The notes beneath the pieces are model-generated. The model saw nothing but the letters and a program-made list of their open reading frames with translations. It made no database searches and was not told where the DNA came from. From Dactylosporangium sucinum (lineage in GTDB: Bacteria; Actinomycetota; Actinomycetes; Mycobacteriales; Micromonosporaceae), in the NCBI RefSeq assembly GCF_014647515.1, contig NZ_BMPI01000049.1:14070-78069 (forward strand): a stretch of 64,000 bases of DNA, given 5' to 3'. Below, piece by piece: positions 36,181-44,197 of this stretch. Positions within the stretch are counted from its first letter, which is position 1, and each line of letters starts with the position of its first letter. The position numbers and the translations under genes were made by a program.

Positions 36181-36915
36181 TCACCCTTGAGCCGCCTCCG
36201 CGGGCGTCGTGGCACGTGCGCGGGTGACGGTCCGCCCGCGTTCCGACTCCGGGAAGCGGTCGAGCATGGCCCGGACCTCGTCGGCGGCTACGTCGGCGCC
36301 GAAGAGTTCGGTGCCCGGTTCGAAGCGCATGCCCTCGGCGAGCGGGCCGGCAATGACCGGGTCGAAGCCGAGCGCATCGACGAGGGAGGCGACCGCGGCA
36401 ACCCCGGCGGGGTCGTCGCCGGCGATCGCGATAGCGCTGCGTCCGGCTTCGCCGGCGGGGCGGGCTTCGTCCTCGAGGTCGTGGTAGCCCATGTGGTTGA
36501 ACGCCTTGACGACCCGGGAGCCGGCGAGGAAGGCTTGGACGATCTCGCTGGACGAGGTGCGCGGGTCGGTGAGGTCGTCGCGGATGCCGTCGATCTCCCA
36601 CCAGTAGTTCATGGCGTCGACGACGAGCTTGCCCCGCAGCGCGTCGGCGGGAATGCTGCGGTACTTGCCGAGCGGGAGGGCGAGGATGACGATGTCGGCG
36701 CGGGCCGCGGCGTCGACGGCGGTGGTGGCCACCGCTCCAGGGGTGAGCACGTCGACCGTGAGCGCGATGTTCGCGGGGTCGCCGGACCCGGCGATGAGCA
36801 CGTTGTAGCCGGCGGCCAGGGCGAGCCGGGCGAGCACGGTGCCCACCTTGCCGGCGCCGAGGATGCCAAGCGTTGGGCGGCCGCTCCGGGCGCTGTCGTT
36901 CATGTCGTTCTCCAT
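36181..36915 (-). CDS. NADP-dependent reductase, F420-reductase/dinucleotide-binding type
   Basis: A 244-residue Rossmann protein with the dinucleotide motif GILGAGKVGTVLARLALAAG (about residues 16-35), the second segment LIAGSGDP and IVILALPLGKYRSIP. It resembles the FNO-like family, which transfers hydride between NADPH and coenzyme F420, and short NAD(P)-binding relatives. The C-terminal half (SRVVKAFNHMGYHDLEDEAR) fits this group. It lies 6 bp downstream of the LLM oxidoreductase gene, so both are in one operon under the divergent MarR. Whether it uses F420 is inference. Confidence 0.78.
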   Translation of the reverse strand: MENDMNDSARSGRPTLGILGAGKVGTVLARLALAAGYNVLIAGSGDPANIALTVDVLTPGAVATTAVDAAARADIVILALPLGKYRSIPADALRGKLVVDAMNYWWEIDGIRDDLTDPRTSSSEIVQAFLAGSRVVKAFNHMGYHDLEDEARPAGEAGRSAIAIAGDDPAGVAAVASLVDALGFDPVIAGPLAEGMRFEPGTELFGADVAADEVRAMLDRFPESERGRTVTRARATTPAEAAQG

Positions 36916-36921
36916 GACAGG

Positions 36922-37965
36922 TCAGCCGGCGAGAATGTCGCGGACCATCGGGATCACCTTCGTGCCGTAGAGCTCGACGGTGCGCATCCGGGCGCTGGTC
37001 GGCTGGGCTCCGGCGGTGTAGATGAGGTCGAACCGGCCGACGCCGAGGCTGCCGACCGCGCGGGCGATCTTGCGGGCGACGGTCTGCGGTGAGCCGATGT
37101 AGAGGGACCCGTGCTCGACCTCGGCGTCGAATTCCTGCCGGCGGATCGGCGGCCAGCCGCGCAGGGCGCCGATCCGGTCCCGGATGACCCGGTAGTGCGG
37201 CCAGAACACCTCCTTGGCTTCCTCGTCGGTGTCGGCGATGAAGCCCGGCGAGTGCATGCCGACCGGGTGCGCGGTCGTGCCGAGCTGTTCGGCGGCCCGC
37301 CGGTACAGGTCGATGTAGGGGGCGAAGCGCTTGGGCTGGCCACCGATGATGGCGAGCATGAGCGGCAGGCCGTACCGCGCCGTGCGCACGACCGACTGTG
37401 GCGAGCCGCCGACGCCCACCCAGGTGCGGAGGCGCCCCGACTCGGTTTTCGGGAAGACGTCCGCGTCCTTGAGCGGGGCGCGCTTGGTGCCGCTCCAGGT
37501 GACCGGCTGCTCGTCGAGCAGCTTCACGAACAGCTCGATCTTCTCCTCGAACAGCACGTCGTAGTCGGCCAGGTCGTAGCCGAACAGGGGGAAGGACTCG
37601 GTGAACGAGCCGCGTCCGAGGATGACCTCGGCGCGGCCGTGCGACAGCGCGTCCACCGTGGCGAAGCGCTGGTACACCCGGACCGGGTCGTCGGAGCTGA
37701 GCACGGTCACGCCGGAGCCGAGCCGGATGCGCGAGGTGCGTGTGGCGATCCCGGCGAGCACGGTCTCCGGGGTCGACACCGCGTACTCCGGTCGGTGGTG
37801 CTCGCCGAGGGCGATGACGTCGACGCCGAGCTCGTCGGCCAGCACCGCCTCGTCGACGACCTGGCGGATCGCGGCGGCATAGGAGACGAGGGCACCGGAG
37901 TCGTCCTCCGGCACGTCACCGAAGGTGTCGAGGCCGAACACGAGATCAGACACGCGGTCAGACAT
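36922..37965 (-). CDS. LLM class flavin-dependent oxidoreductase
   Basis: A 347-residue bacterial luciferase-like monooxygenase. Landmarks are VIALGEHHRPEYAVSTPETV (conserved Glu-His-His), ILGRGSFTESFPLFGYDL, and a C-terminal GSPQTVARKIARAVGSLGVG that contacts the flavin phosphate. Members use reduced FMN or F420. The frame is open to 38079, but ATG 37965 is the family start and leaves an 80-base leader that carries both palindromic operators. It forms an operon with the NADP reductase and is likely repressed by the divergent MarR protein. Confidence 0.9.
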   Translation of the reverse strand: MSDRVSDLVFGLDTFGDVPEDDSGALVSYAAAIRQVVDEAVLADELGVDVIALGEHHRPEYAVSTPETVLAGIATRTSRIRLGSGVTVLSSDDPVRVYQRFATVDALSHGRAEVILGRGSFTESFPLFGYDLADYDVLFEEKIELFVKLLDEQPVTWSGTKRAPLKDADVFPKTESGRLRTWVGVGGSPQSVVRTARYGLPLMLAIIGGQPKRFAPYIDLYRRAAEQLGTTAHPVGMHSPGFIADTDEEAKEVFWPHYRVIRDRIGALRGWPPIRRQEFDAEVEHGSLYIGSPQTVARKIARAVGSLGVGRFDLIYTAGAQPTSARMRTVELYGTKVIPMVRDILAG

Positions 37966-38043
37966 GGGTGGGCTCCAATCCGAGGAGTTCGCGGACCCGG
38001 AGAGCGACCTCACGACCGAGGGGTCTCCGTCGGGTGTCCGAAC

Positions 38044-38086
38044 AATTGACATGTCAATTATGTTCCGTATGATTGACATGTCAATC
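38044..38086. promoter_or_regulatory. Two palindromic MarR operators
   Basis: AATTGACATGTCAATT (38044-38059) and GATTGACATGTCAATC (38071-38086) are perfect 16-bp palindromes sharing a 14-bp core, with centres 27 bp apart. They sit between the divergent LLM oxidoreductase and MarR genes, and the right one abuts the marR ribosome-binding site. They are the likely sites for the MarR dimer. Confidence 0.8.
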
Positions 38087-38096
38087 GGAGGCTTGG

Positions 38097-38588
38097 ATGA
38101 CGGAGAACACAGCGCAGCGGCGGAGCGGGCGCCAGTTGCCGACCGCGGAGGAGCTGCGGATCTGGCGCGACTTCATCGAGACGGCGGATGCGCTCAGGTC
38201 CGAGCTCACGTCGCGGCTGCAGAGCGACTCCTCGCTGTCGCCCGGCGACTACGCCGTACTGCTCGCCCTCAGCGAGGCACAGGAGCGGCGGATGCGCTCC
38301 TCCGAGCTCGCGGCGCACATCGGCTGGGAGCGCAGCCGCCTCTCCCATCACCTCGGCCGCATGGAGCGGCGCGGGCTCATCCGCCGCGAGGATTGCGCCA
38401 CCGACAACCGGGGAGCCGAGGTTGTGCTCGTGCCCGCCGGCGCCGAAGCATTCCGACGTTCCACGGTGCCGCATCTGCGCGACGTTCGCGAACTCTTCGT
38501 CGAAGCGCTCACGCCGGACCAACTCGTCGCGGCGGGTGAGATCGCCGCCGCGCTCCGCGCGCGCCTCGGCTCGTCGCGGCGAGTGTGA
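38097..38588 (+). CDS. MarR family transcriptional regulator
   Basis: A 163-residue winged-helix regulator with LSPGDYAVLLALSEAQERRM, the recognition helix region SSELAAHIGWERSRLSHHLG, then RMERRGLIRREDC and the wing DNRGAEVVLVPAG. It probably represses both itself and the divergent LLM oxidoreductase operon until a small-molecule ligand binds. ATG 38097 is chosen because GGAGG is 6 bases upstream; an in-frame ATG at 38079 lies within the operator. Two palindromic operators sit immediately upstream. Confidence 0.9.
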   Translation: MTENTAQRRSGRQLPTAEELRIWRDFIETADALRSELTSRLQSDSSLSPGDYAVLLALSEAQERRMRSSELAAHIGWERSRLSHHLGRMERRGLIRREDCATDNRGAEVVLVPAGAEAFRRSTVPHLRDVRELFVEALTPDQLVAAGEIAAALRARLGSSRRV

Positions 38589-38672
38589 CTCGTCGGAACT
38601 CGGTCCGGGCCGGTTCGTCCTGCTCGGGCTGGATGGCGGCGATGATGTCGCGCAGCGGGGCCGGCGCGGGGC
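38589..38672 (-). pseudogene. Second helD fragment
   Basis: Read on the minus strand, this stretch encodes RDIIAAIQPEQDEPARTEF, matching RDIVATIQPEQDELVRAEL just before the Walker A of the intact HelD. Identity is high at DNA level over about 70 bp. Nothing else of the gene is visible around it. It lies just after the marR stop, in the same orientation as helD. Confidence 0.65.
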
Positions 38673-38744
38673 CGTTGGATGCGTCGACCGGGGGTGGGGC
38701 CGCCCGCCTTGTGGGCAGGCGACCCCACCTTGATACCGCCGGTG

Positions 38745-40223
38745 CTATCGCACGACGTTGTAGGCGTTGATTTCACCCGCACCGTAGAAGCCGTTGCGGT
38801 TGCCGCCCGAGCAGGTCGCCTCGTAGCCCTGCAGGAGAGGGACCGGGTTGTACACGCCGCTGGGGCAGGGCAGCGCGTCGGCGGTGCGCTCCAGGAAGGA
38901 TGCCAGGGCCCCCGGCTGCATGTCGGGGTGGGCGGAGAGCGCCAGCGCGGCGACGCCGGCCGCGTGCGGCCCGGCCATCGACGTGCCCTGCTTGTAGCCC
39001 CAACCGTTGGTCTTCGTCACGGTGTTGAAGGTGGTCGACAGGACGGCGTCGGCCGCCGTCGACGAGGCACCCCGGGTGCGGAAGCGGGCGTCGCCACCGG
39101 GCGCCGTGACGTCGACGACCCCCTGGCCGTACGACGAGTAGTAGCTCTTCGCCCGGGTCGGGCCGACGGCCGACACGGTCACCACGCCGGGCGCCTCGGC
39201 CGGCAGGTCGATGCAGGCGCCGGTGATCGTGCGATCCTCGACCGGGAAGCTGCCGTCGTTCGGGCTGCCGCTGTCGACGAACTTGTGCTGCAGGTCGACG
39301 TTGGAGTTACCCGCCGAGGCGACGTTGAGCACACCCTTGTTCTGCGAGTACCGGATCGCGCGCTGGACGGCCGTCCAGACCGGGCGCTGCCGCACATCGT
39401 TGCGGCAGTTGAACTCCCACGGGTCGATGTAGTAGCTGTTGTTGGTGACCCGCATGCCGTGATCGGCTGCCCAGAGGAAGCCGCACACCGCGGCCTCGGG
39501 GTAGATGTAGCCGTCGTCGTTCACCACCTTGACGGAGGCGACCTTCACCCCGGGTGCCACGCCGGCGACGCCGATCCCGTTGATGGACGCGGCGATCGTG
39601 CCGGCGACGTGCGTGCCGTGGTCGGAGGTGGTCGGGTTCCAGGCGGCCTCGGAGGTGTCGACCACGCCGCCGATGCAGGACGCGCTCTTGTCCTTCGCGA
39701 TCTGCGTGGCGAGGTCGGGGTGGGTGCTGGAGATACCGCTGTCGAGGACCCCGACGACCACGTTCGGGCTGCCGATGGTCACCTTGTGCGCCTGCGGAAC
39801 GCTGATCTGGGTCATGTCCCATTGCAGGCCGAACAGCGGCTCGCCGGTCGGGTCACCCGTGGCCTGCTGTGCGGCGGGCTCGGCGACCTCCACGGTGGCG
39901 CCGTCGTCGAGCGCCGTACCGAGACCCGCGGTGGACGCGACGGCGTCCACGCCCGAACCCGATACCGCGGTCGTGAACGCCGGGTTGGTCGAGCGGACCA
40001 CGAGCACGCCGATCTGGCTGTAGTTCGCGACGATTGTGCCGCCGGCCGCGGCGACCCGGCCTGCCGCCCGGGCGGTTGACTGACCGTTTGGTGCGAGCAC
40101 GATGTACGTGCTTTCCGGTCCGGCCGCCCACGCCTGCGTCGGTAACGCTGCGGCGGCCAGGACGCCGGCACCGACCGCGGCGGCGGACGCCGCTGCCAGC
40201 ACCTTGCGACGAGATAGTCTCAC
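38745..40223 (-). CDS. Secreted S8 subtilisin-like serine peptidase
   Basis: A 492-residue exported peptidase. The N-terminus LSRRKVLAAASAAAVGAG is a probable Tat-type signal peptide ending near TQAWAA. A propeptide-like region follows (about 35-135). The subtilase domain has the catalytic Asp in VVVGVLDSGISSTHPDL, the His in SDHGTHVAGTIAAS and the Ser in GTSMAGPHAAGVAALAL, with the oxyanion Asn in NVASAGNSN. It would degrade or process proteins outside the cell. The C-terminus, NGFYGAGEINAYNVV, is the usual end of the domain and no anchor follows. Confidence 0.94.
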   Translation of the reverse strand: MRLSRRKVLAAASAAAVGAGVLAAAALPTQAWAAGPESTYIVLAPNGQSTARAAGRVAAAGGTIVANYSQIGVLVVRSTNPAFTTAVSGSGVDAVASTAGLGTALDDGATVEVAEPAAQQATGDPTGEPLFGLQWDMTQISVPQAHKVTIGSPNVVVGVLDSGISSTHPDLATQIAKDKSASCIGGVVDTSEAAWNPTTSDHGTHVAGTIAASINGIGVAGVAPGVKVASVKVVNDDGYIYPEAAVCGFLWAADHGMRVTNNSYYIDPWEFNCRNDVRQRPVWTAVQRAIRYSQNKGVLNVASAGNSNVDLQHKFVDSGSPNDGSFPVEDRTITGACIDLPAEAPGVVTVSAVGPTRAKSYYSSYGQGVVDVTAPGGDARFRTRGASSTAADAVLSTTFNTVTKTNGWGYKQGTSMAGPHAAGVAALALSAHPDMQPGALASFLERTADALPCPSGVYNPVPLLQGYEATCSGGNRNGFYGAGEINAYNVVR

Positions 40224-40304
40224 GGTGAACCCTTCCGTCGGACTGTGATCGACGTCGCGCTGTAACGCAACGTCGGTGAACGAGCGCCGCCGGGTGGTTC
40301 AGCG

Positions 40305-41104
40305 TTACACCAGCTCGTCGTCGCCGGGCGTGACCAGGCCGTGCTCGTAGGCATAGACCACGGCCTGGACCCGGTCGCGCAGCCCGAGCTTCATCAGGAC
40401 CCGGCTCACGTGGGTCTTCACGGCGCGCACGACGAAATCGTCGCCGTCCGCGGCGGCTTGGACGCTGCCGCCGTAGAGGCGGGCGCGCTCGCGCATGCCG
40501 ACCAGCCCCTGGCCGCCGTCGCCGGGGCGCTCCGGGCGTACGCCGTCGTTGCGGATCTCCAGGTCGATCCAGCGGGGCTCGTAGCCGACGGTGACACTGG
40601 TCCGGGCCGCGTTCGCGTGCCGGCGCACGTTGGTCAGCGCTTCCTGGACGATTCGGTACCCCGCGAGGTCGACCCCGGCGGAGACGGTCCCGCGCGTGCC
40701 GGTCGTCGTGAACTCGACCGCGAGGCCGGCGGCGCGGACCTCGTCGACGAGGTCGGGCAGCCGGTCCAGCGTGGGCTGCGGCGCCAGGGCCGGCGCCTCG
40801 TCCCGCAGTACATCCAGGACATGGCGCATCTCGGTCAACGCCTCGCGGGCGGTCCGCCGGGCGGCGGCGATGTGGTCGCGGGCCGTCTGCGGCTCGATCA
40901 GGACCAGCTCCTCGGCCGCGCCCGCCTGCACGGCGATGATCGAGAGCGAGTGCGCGACGACGTCGTGCAGTTCGCGCGCGATCCGGGCCCGCTCGCGCGC
41001 GGCGGCCGACTCGGCCTGGGACTTCGCCCGCAGCGCCTGGTTGGCCCGCTGGCGGACGAGCCGGCCGGAGGTCCACGCCCCGGCGACGAAGAACCCGAGG
41101 ATCG
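40305..41104 (-). pseudogene. Histidine kinase fused by deletion to a response-regulator HTH tail; 5' end missing
   Basis: Minus-strand reading from about 41104 gives a membrane-end segment FFVAGAWTSGRLVRQRANQA, then the NarL-type kinase DHp motif RARIARELHDVVAHSLS with the phospho-acceptor His, then NVRRHANAARTSVTV and GGQGLVGMRERARLYGG of the ATP-binding domain. Just where the ATP-binding domain should end (GDDFVVRA) the frame continues into VKTHVSRVLMKLGLRDRVQA VVYAYEHGL-type sequence, the recognition helix and end of a NarL/LuxR response regulator. The receiver domain and most of the HTH are gone, as are the kinase's N-terminal membrane helices. It is a scar of a two-component system. Confidence 0.82.
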
Positions 41105-41338
41105 GACTACGCGTGGTTCGGCGCGGTCGCCGTGCCGGCCAACCTGGCCTGGCTGGTCGGCTCGATCCTGCTGGCGGTCGCGACCTGGCGGGCGCCGACC
41201 CTCCCGCGCTGGCTCTCGATCGGCATCGCCCTCGTCTGGGTGACGTCGATCATCCTGTCCCAGCTGGGCGGCAACCTCGTGGCCGGCGTCATCTGGGGCG
41301 TGCTCGGTGTGCTGCTGACGCGCTCCGGGCGGTCCTGA
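41105..41338 (+). pseudogene. 5'-truncated membrane-protein fragment
   Basis: An open frame without a clear start, reading YAWFGAVAVPANLAWLVGSI then two further hydrophobic stretches (WLSIGIALVWVTSIILSQLG and LVAGVIWGVLGVLLTRS) to a stop at 41336-41338. It abuts the truncated 5' end of the kinase on the opposite strand, so both genes appear broken at the same point. A GTG at 41131 could in principle start a 68-residue two-helix protein, but no ribosome-binding site supports it. Confidence 0.5.
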
Positions 41339-41382
41339 ACCACGATCCGTGACCGGTCTCGCGGGGGCGGAGGCCGAGTGTC

Positions 41383-42156
41383 TCAGCCCAGGGCGGCCAG
41401 CAGTTCCGGGATCACCTCGATGACCAGGATCGTCCCGCCTGCCGGGTCGGCCAGGAAGGCGGCCTGACCGACGCCCGCGTCGATCGGGCCGGCCAGGACG
41501 CGGCCGCCCAGTTCCGGGGTGCGGGCGACCACGTCGGCGCAGTCGGCGACCTGCAGGATCGTGCGCCAGTGGGGCGGGGTGCCGGGCGGGTACAGCTCGC
41601 CCATCAGGCTGATGCCGCCCACCACACGGTTGTTGGCGAGCCACTCGTGGTACTCCATGTTGGCCTCGGTCTCCCCGGCGCGCTCGATCCAGCCGAAGAC
41701 CTTGCCGTAGAAGTCGACGGCCGCGGGCACGTCGGCGGTGCAGACCTCGCTCCAGCAGACGGCGCTCGCCTCGTCGACGACCTGGGCGCCGGCGAAGCGG
41801 CCGCGCTGCCAGGCCGCGAACACCGCGCCGCTCGCGTCCGCGAAGACCGCCGTGCGGCCGCGGGCGCCGACGTCGGTCGCGGGCCTCAGGACGGTACCGC
41901 CGGCATCCACCACCAGCTGGGCCACGGCCTCGATGTCCTCGGTGGAGACGTGCGTGAGCCACATCGAGGGCCGGCCCGGGGCGTCGACCAGCCCGGCGAC
42001 GGCCAGGTCGCGCAGCAGGAAGACCGTCGAGCCGTCCTCGGCCGTGGTGGCCGTCCAGCCGAGCAGTTCCTGGTAGAACGCGGCGGCGGCGGCCGCGTCG
42101 GCGCTGTGCAGCACCGCCCAGCACGGTGTCGCGGGACCGTACCCTCGAACTCGCAC
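41383..42156 (-). CDS. VOC (glyoxalase-like) family protein, two domains
   Basis: A 257-residue protein with two vicinal-oxygen-chelate modules, opening VRVRGYGPATPCWAVLHSAD and AVCWSEVCTADVPAAVDFYG. It is a paralogue of the VOC protein at 20126-20875, sharing order of motifs and start. GTG 42156 is chosen over an ATG at 42204 because AGAGGAA lies 5 bases upstream and the paralogue starts at the same place. The substrate is unknown. Confidence 0.82.
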   Translation of the reverse strand: MRVRGYGPATPCWAVLHSADAAAAAAFYQELLGWTATTAEDGSTVFLLRDLAVAGLVDAPGRPSMWLTHVSTEDIEAVAQLVVDAGGTVLRPATDVGARGRTAVFADASGAVFAAWQRGRFAGAQVVDEASAVCWSEVCTADVPAAVDFYGKVFGWIERAGETEANMEYHEWLANNRVVGGISLMGELYPPGTPPHWRTILQVADCADVVARTPELGGRVLAGPIDAGVGQAAFLADPAGGTILVIEVIPELLAALG

Positions 42157-42296
42157 AGCTGTTCCTCTCGCGAACCGCAGATCTTCAGCGCAGACGATAG
42201 GCAAAGGTCAGACTTTCCGAGATCCTCCTAAGGGATCACAGTTCCTGCGCATGTGGCTAGACATGTGTGCCGTGCGGTACGCACCGTGACCCGCTC

Positions 42297-42312
42297 TACG
42301 CTGGGTGGCGTG
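42297..42312 (+). promoter_or_regulatory. Candidate leaderless promoter of the ArsR-type gene
   Basis: TACGCT (42297-42302) matches TANNNT and ends 7 bases before GTG 42310, so the mRNA may begin with the start codon. No Shine-Dalgarno sequence is visible. Confidence 0.45.
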
Positions 42313-42885
42313 GCTGAGGAGAACCCCGGGCGCCGCGCCCAGGTCCGCGACGCGGCGACCATGCGCGCGCTGGCGCACCCGGCGCGCATCGCGATCGTCG
42401 ACCGGCTGTTCACCGGGGAGCCCGCCACGGCCACCGAGCTGGCCGAGGTGAGCGGCCTGTCCCCGAGCGCCACCAGTTACCACCTGCGGGAACTTGCCAA
42501 GGCGGGGCTGATCGAGGAGGCCCCCAGCCGCGGGGACGGCCGCGAGCGCGTCTGGCAGAGCCAGCTGCGCGGCCTGAACATCGAGACGCCGCCGGAGCGG
42601 GGCGCGGCGGAGCGGGCCGCCGACCGTGAGCTGACGCAGATGTACCTCGACCGCGAGGACCAGCGCGCCCGCGAGTGGCTGGCGCGGCGGGAGGACGAGC
42701 CGTACGAGTGGTATCGGGCCGCCACGGCCGCCGGGGTGCAGGTCGTGGTCACGGCCGAGGAGATGGAGCAGCTCAACGCCAAGATCCTGGCGGTCCTGGA
42801 GCCCTTCGCGCGGCGGAACCGGACGGATCCGCCGGCCGGTGCCCGCCCGGTGGACGTGAGCTACCGGGTCGTGCCCCGGCCGTAG
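42310..42885 (+). CDS. ArsR-type winged-helix regulator
   Basis: A 191-residue regulator. The winged helix includes TMRALAHPARIAIVDRLFTG, the recognition helix LAEVSGLSPSATSYHLRELA and KAGLIEEAPSRGDGRERVW. The C-terminal half (EWLARREDEPYEWYRAATAA) is helical and lacks metal-binding Cys, so this is an ArsR-like regulator with a separate effector domain rather than a metal sensor. It lies 67 bp upstream of the MFS gene on the same strand and probably controls it. Confidence 0.85.
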   Translation: MAEENPGRRAQVRDAATMRALAHPARIAIVDRLFTGEPATATELAEVSGLSPSATSYHLRELAKAGLIEEAPSRGDGRERVWQSQLRGLNIETPPERGAAERAADRELTQMYLDREDQRAREWLARREDEPYEWYRAATAAGVQVVVTAEEMEQLNAKILAVLEPFARRNRTDPPAGARPVDVSYRVVPRP

Positions 42886-42952
42886 GCGCTGCCTTCACGT
42901 TGGCATGGAGGGGGTATAGACAACGCAAGATGCGAAGGATTATTTTCGAAGT

Positions 42953-44197
42953 ATGTCCTTCACATCTCCCCGTGACGTGTACCTGCTGGCGGCCGCGCGT
43001 GGAGTCTCGATGCTCGGGGACTTCCTGGCCGCCACGTCGCTCGTGCTCGCCTTCCAGGAGCGGGGCGCCGGCGGTGCGGCCGTAGCCGCGGTGCTCATCG
43101 CATCCGTGCTGCCTGTCGTCGCCCTCGCGCCGCTCGCCGGGTGGCTCGTCGATCGGGTCGACAGCCGCGTCCTGCTCACCACCGTCGGGCTCATCCAGGT
43201 CGGCATCTGTGCGGGCATGGCCTTCACGACCAGCACCTGGGTGCTTGTCGGGCTGGCGATGCTGCTCGCCGCCGGAGTCGCGATCACCACACCTACGTTC
43301 AGCGCACTGCTTCCAGACGTCGCCGGGCCGGACGGGGTCGGGCGGGCCATGGCCATCGCCCAGACCGCCAACTCCGCCGGGTCGCTGGTCGGGCCGGCGC
43401 TCGCCGGGGTCCTCGTGGGGGCGTTCGGGCTGCGGGCGCCGCTGCTCATCGACGCCGGCACGTACCTTGCCGTCGTGGGGGCGGGGCTGCTGCTCAGGAC
43501 CCGTCGCCGGGTCACGGCGCAGGAGCGGGCCTCCAGCGGTACCACCGGATGGAAAATCCGCCAGGAACCCATGCTCTGGCCGTTGATGCTGCTCGTCGGC
43601 GCGCTCGTCCTCGCGCTCAACGTCGACATGGTGGTCGGCGTGTTCTACATCCGCGAGACGCTCGGCGGGAGTCCGGCCGAGTTCGGGCTGGTCGAGGCGG
43701 CGTGGATGGCCGGGCTCCTGGCCGGCGGGTGGCTGGCGGCGGCCCGCGCGCGCACCGACAAGGCGTTGGGGCGCCTGCTGGTGGTGCTGCACCTGGTCAC
43801 CGCCATCGCCGTCCTGCTGTCGGGCTTCGCGACGGTGGTGTGGATGGTGTACCCGTTGTGGCTGCTGGGCGGCGCCATGAACGGGGCCGAGAACAACTTC
43901 CTGGGCGTGCTCGCGGCCCGGCGGGTGCCGGCGGCCGTGCGCGGGACCTTCTTCGCGCGGTTCGGCGCGGTGATCAACGGCGCCAACCTCGTCGGCTACG
44001 TGGCTGGTGGGGTGCTCGTGGGACGGTTCGAGCCGCGGCACATCGTGCTCGGCTGCGGCGCCGCGGGAGTGCTCGCCGTGCTGCTCCTCGGGCCGGCGCT
44101 CTGGCGGGCTAGTGGACGGTCAGCAGCTGCTTCGTCACTTCCCGGCACGTCTTCGCCCCATAGTCCTTCCCCAGTGAGCTCTGGTAGTGCGCCATGA
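42953..44197 (+). CDS. MFS transporter, probable drug exporter
   Basis: A 414-residue membrane protein with about 12 helices. The N-terminal half has the MFS loop 2-3 motif GWLVDRVDSRVLL; helices such as VLVGLAMLLAAGVAITTPTF and LLIDAGTYLAVVGAGLLL are clear. It fits the group of exporters commonly paired with ArsR or other one-component regulators. The hydrophobic part ends near residue 385, and the last 30 residues are Ser/Pro-rich and read through into the 3' end of the convergent serine hydrolase gene (89-bp overlap), which suggests loss of an earlier stop. The substrate is unknown. Confidence 0.88.
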   Translation: MSFTSPRDVYLLAAARGVSMLGDFLAATSLVLAFQERGAGGAAVAAVLIASVLPVVALAPLAGWLVDRVDSRVLLTTVGLIQVGICAGMAFTTSTWVLVGLAMLLAAGVAITTPTFSALLPDVAGPDGVGRAMAIAQTANSAGSLVGPALAGVLVGAFGLRAPLLIDAGTYLAVVGAGLLLRTRRRVTAQERASSGTTGWKIRQEPMLWPLMLLVGALVLALNVDMVVGVFYIRETLGGSPAEFGLVEAAWMAGLLAGGWLAAARARTDKALGRLLVVLHLVTAIAVLLSGFATVVWMVYPLWLLGGAMNGAENNFLGVLAARRVPAAVRGTFFARFGAVINGANLVGYVAGGVLVGRFEPRHIVLGCGAAGVLAVLLLGPALWRASGRSAAASSLPGTSSPHSPSPVSSGSAP

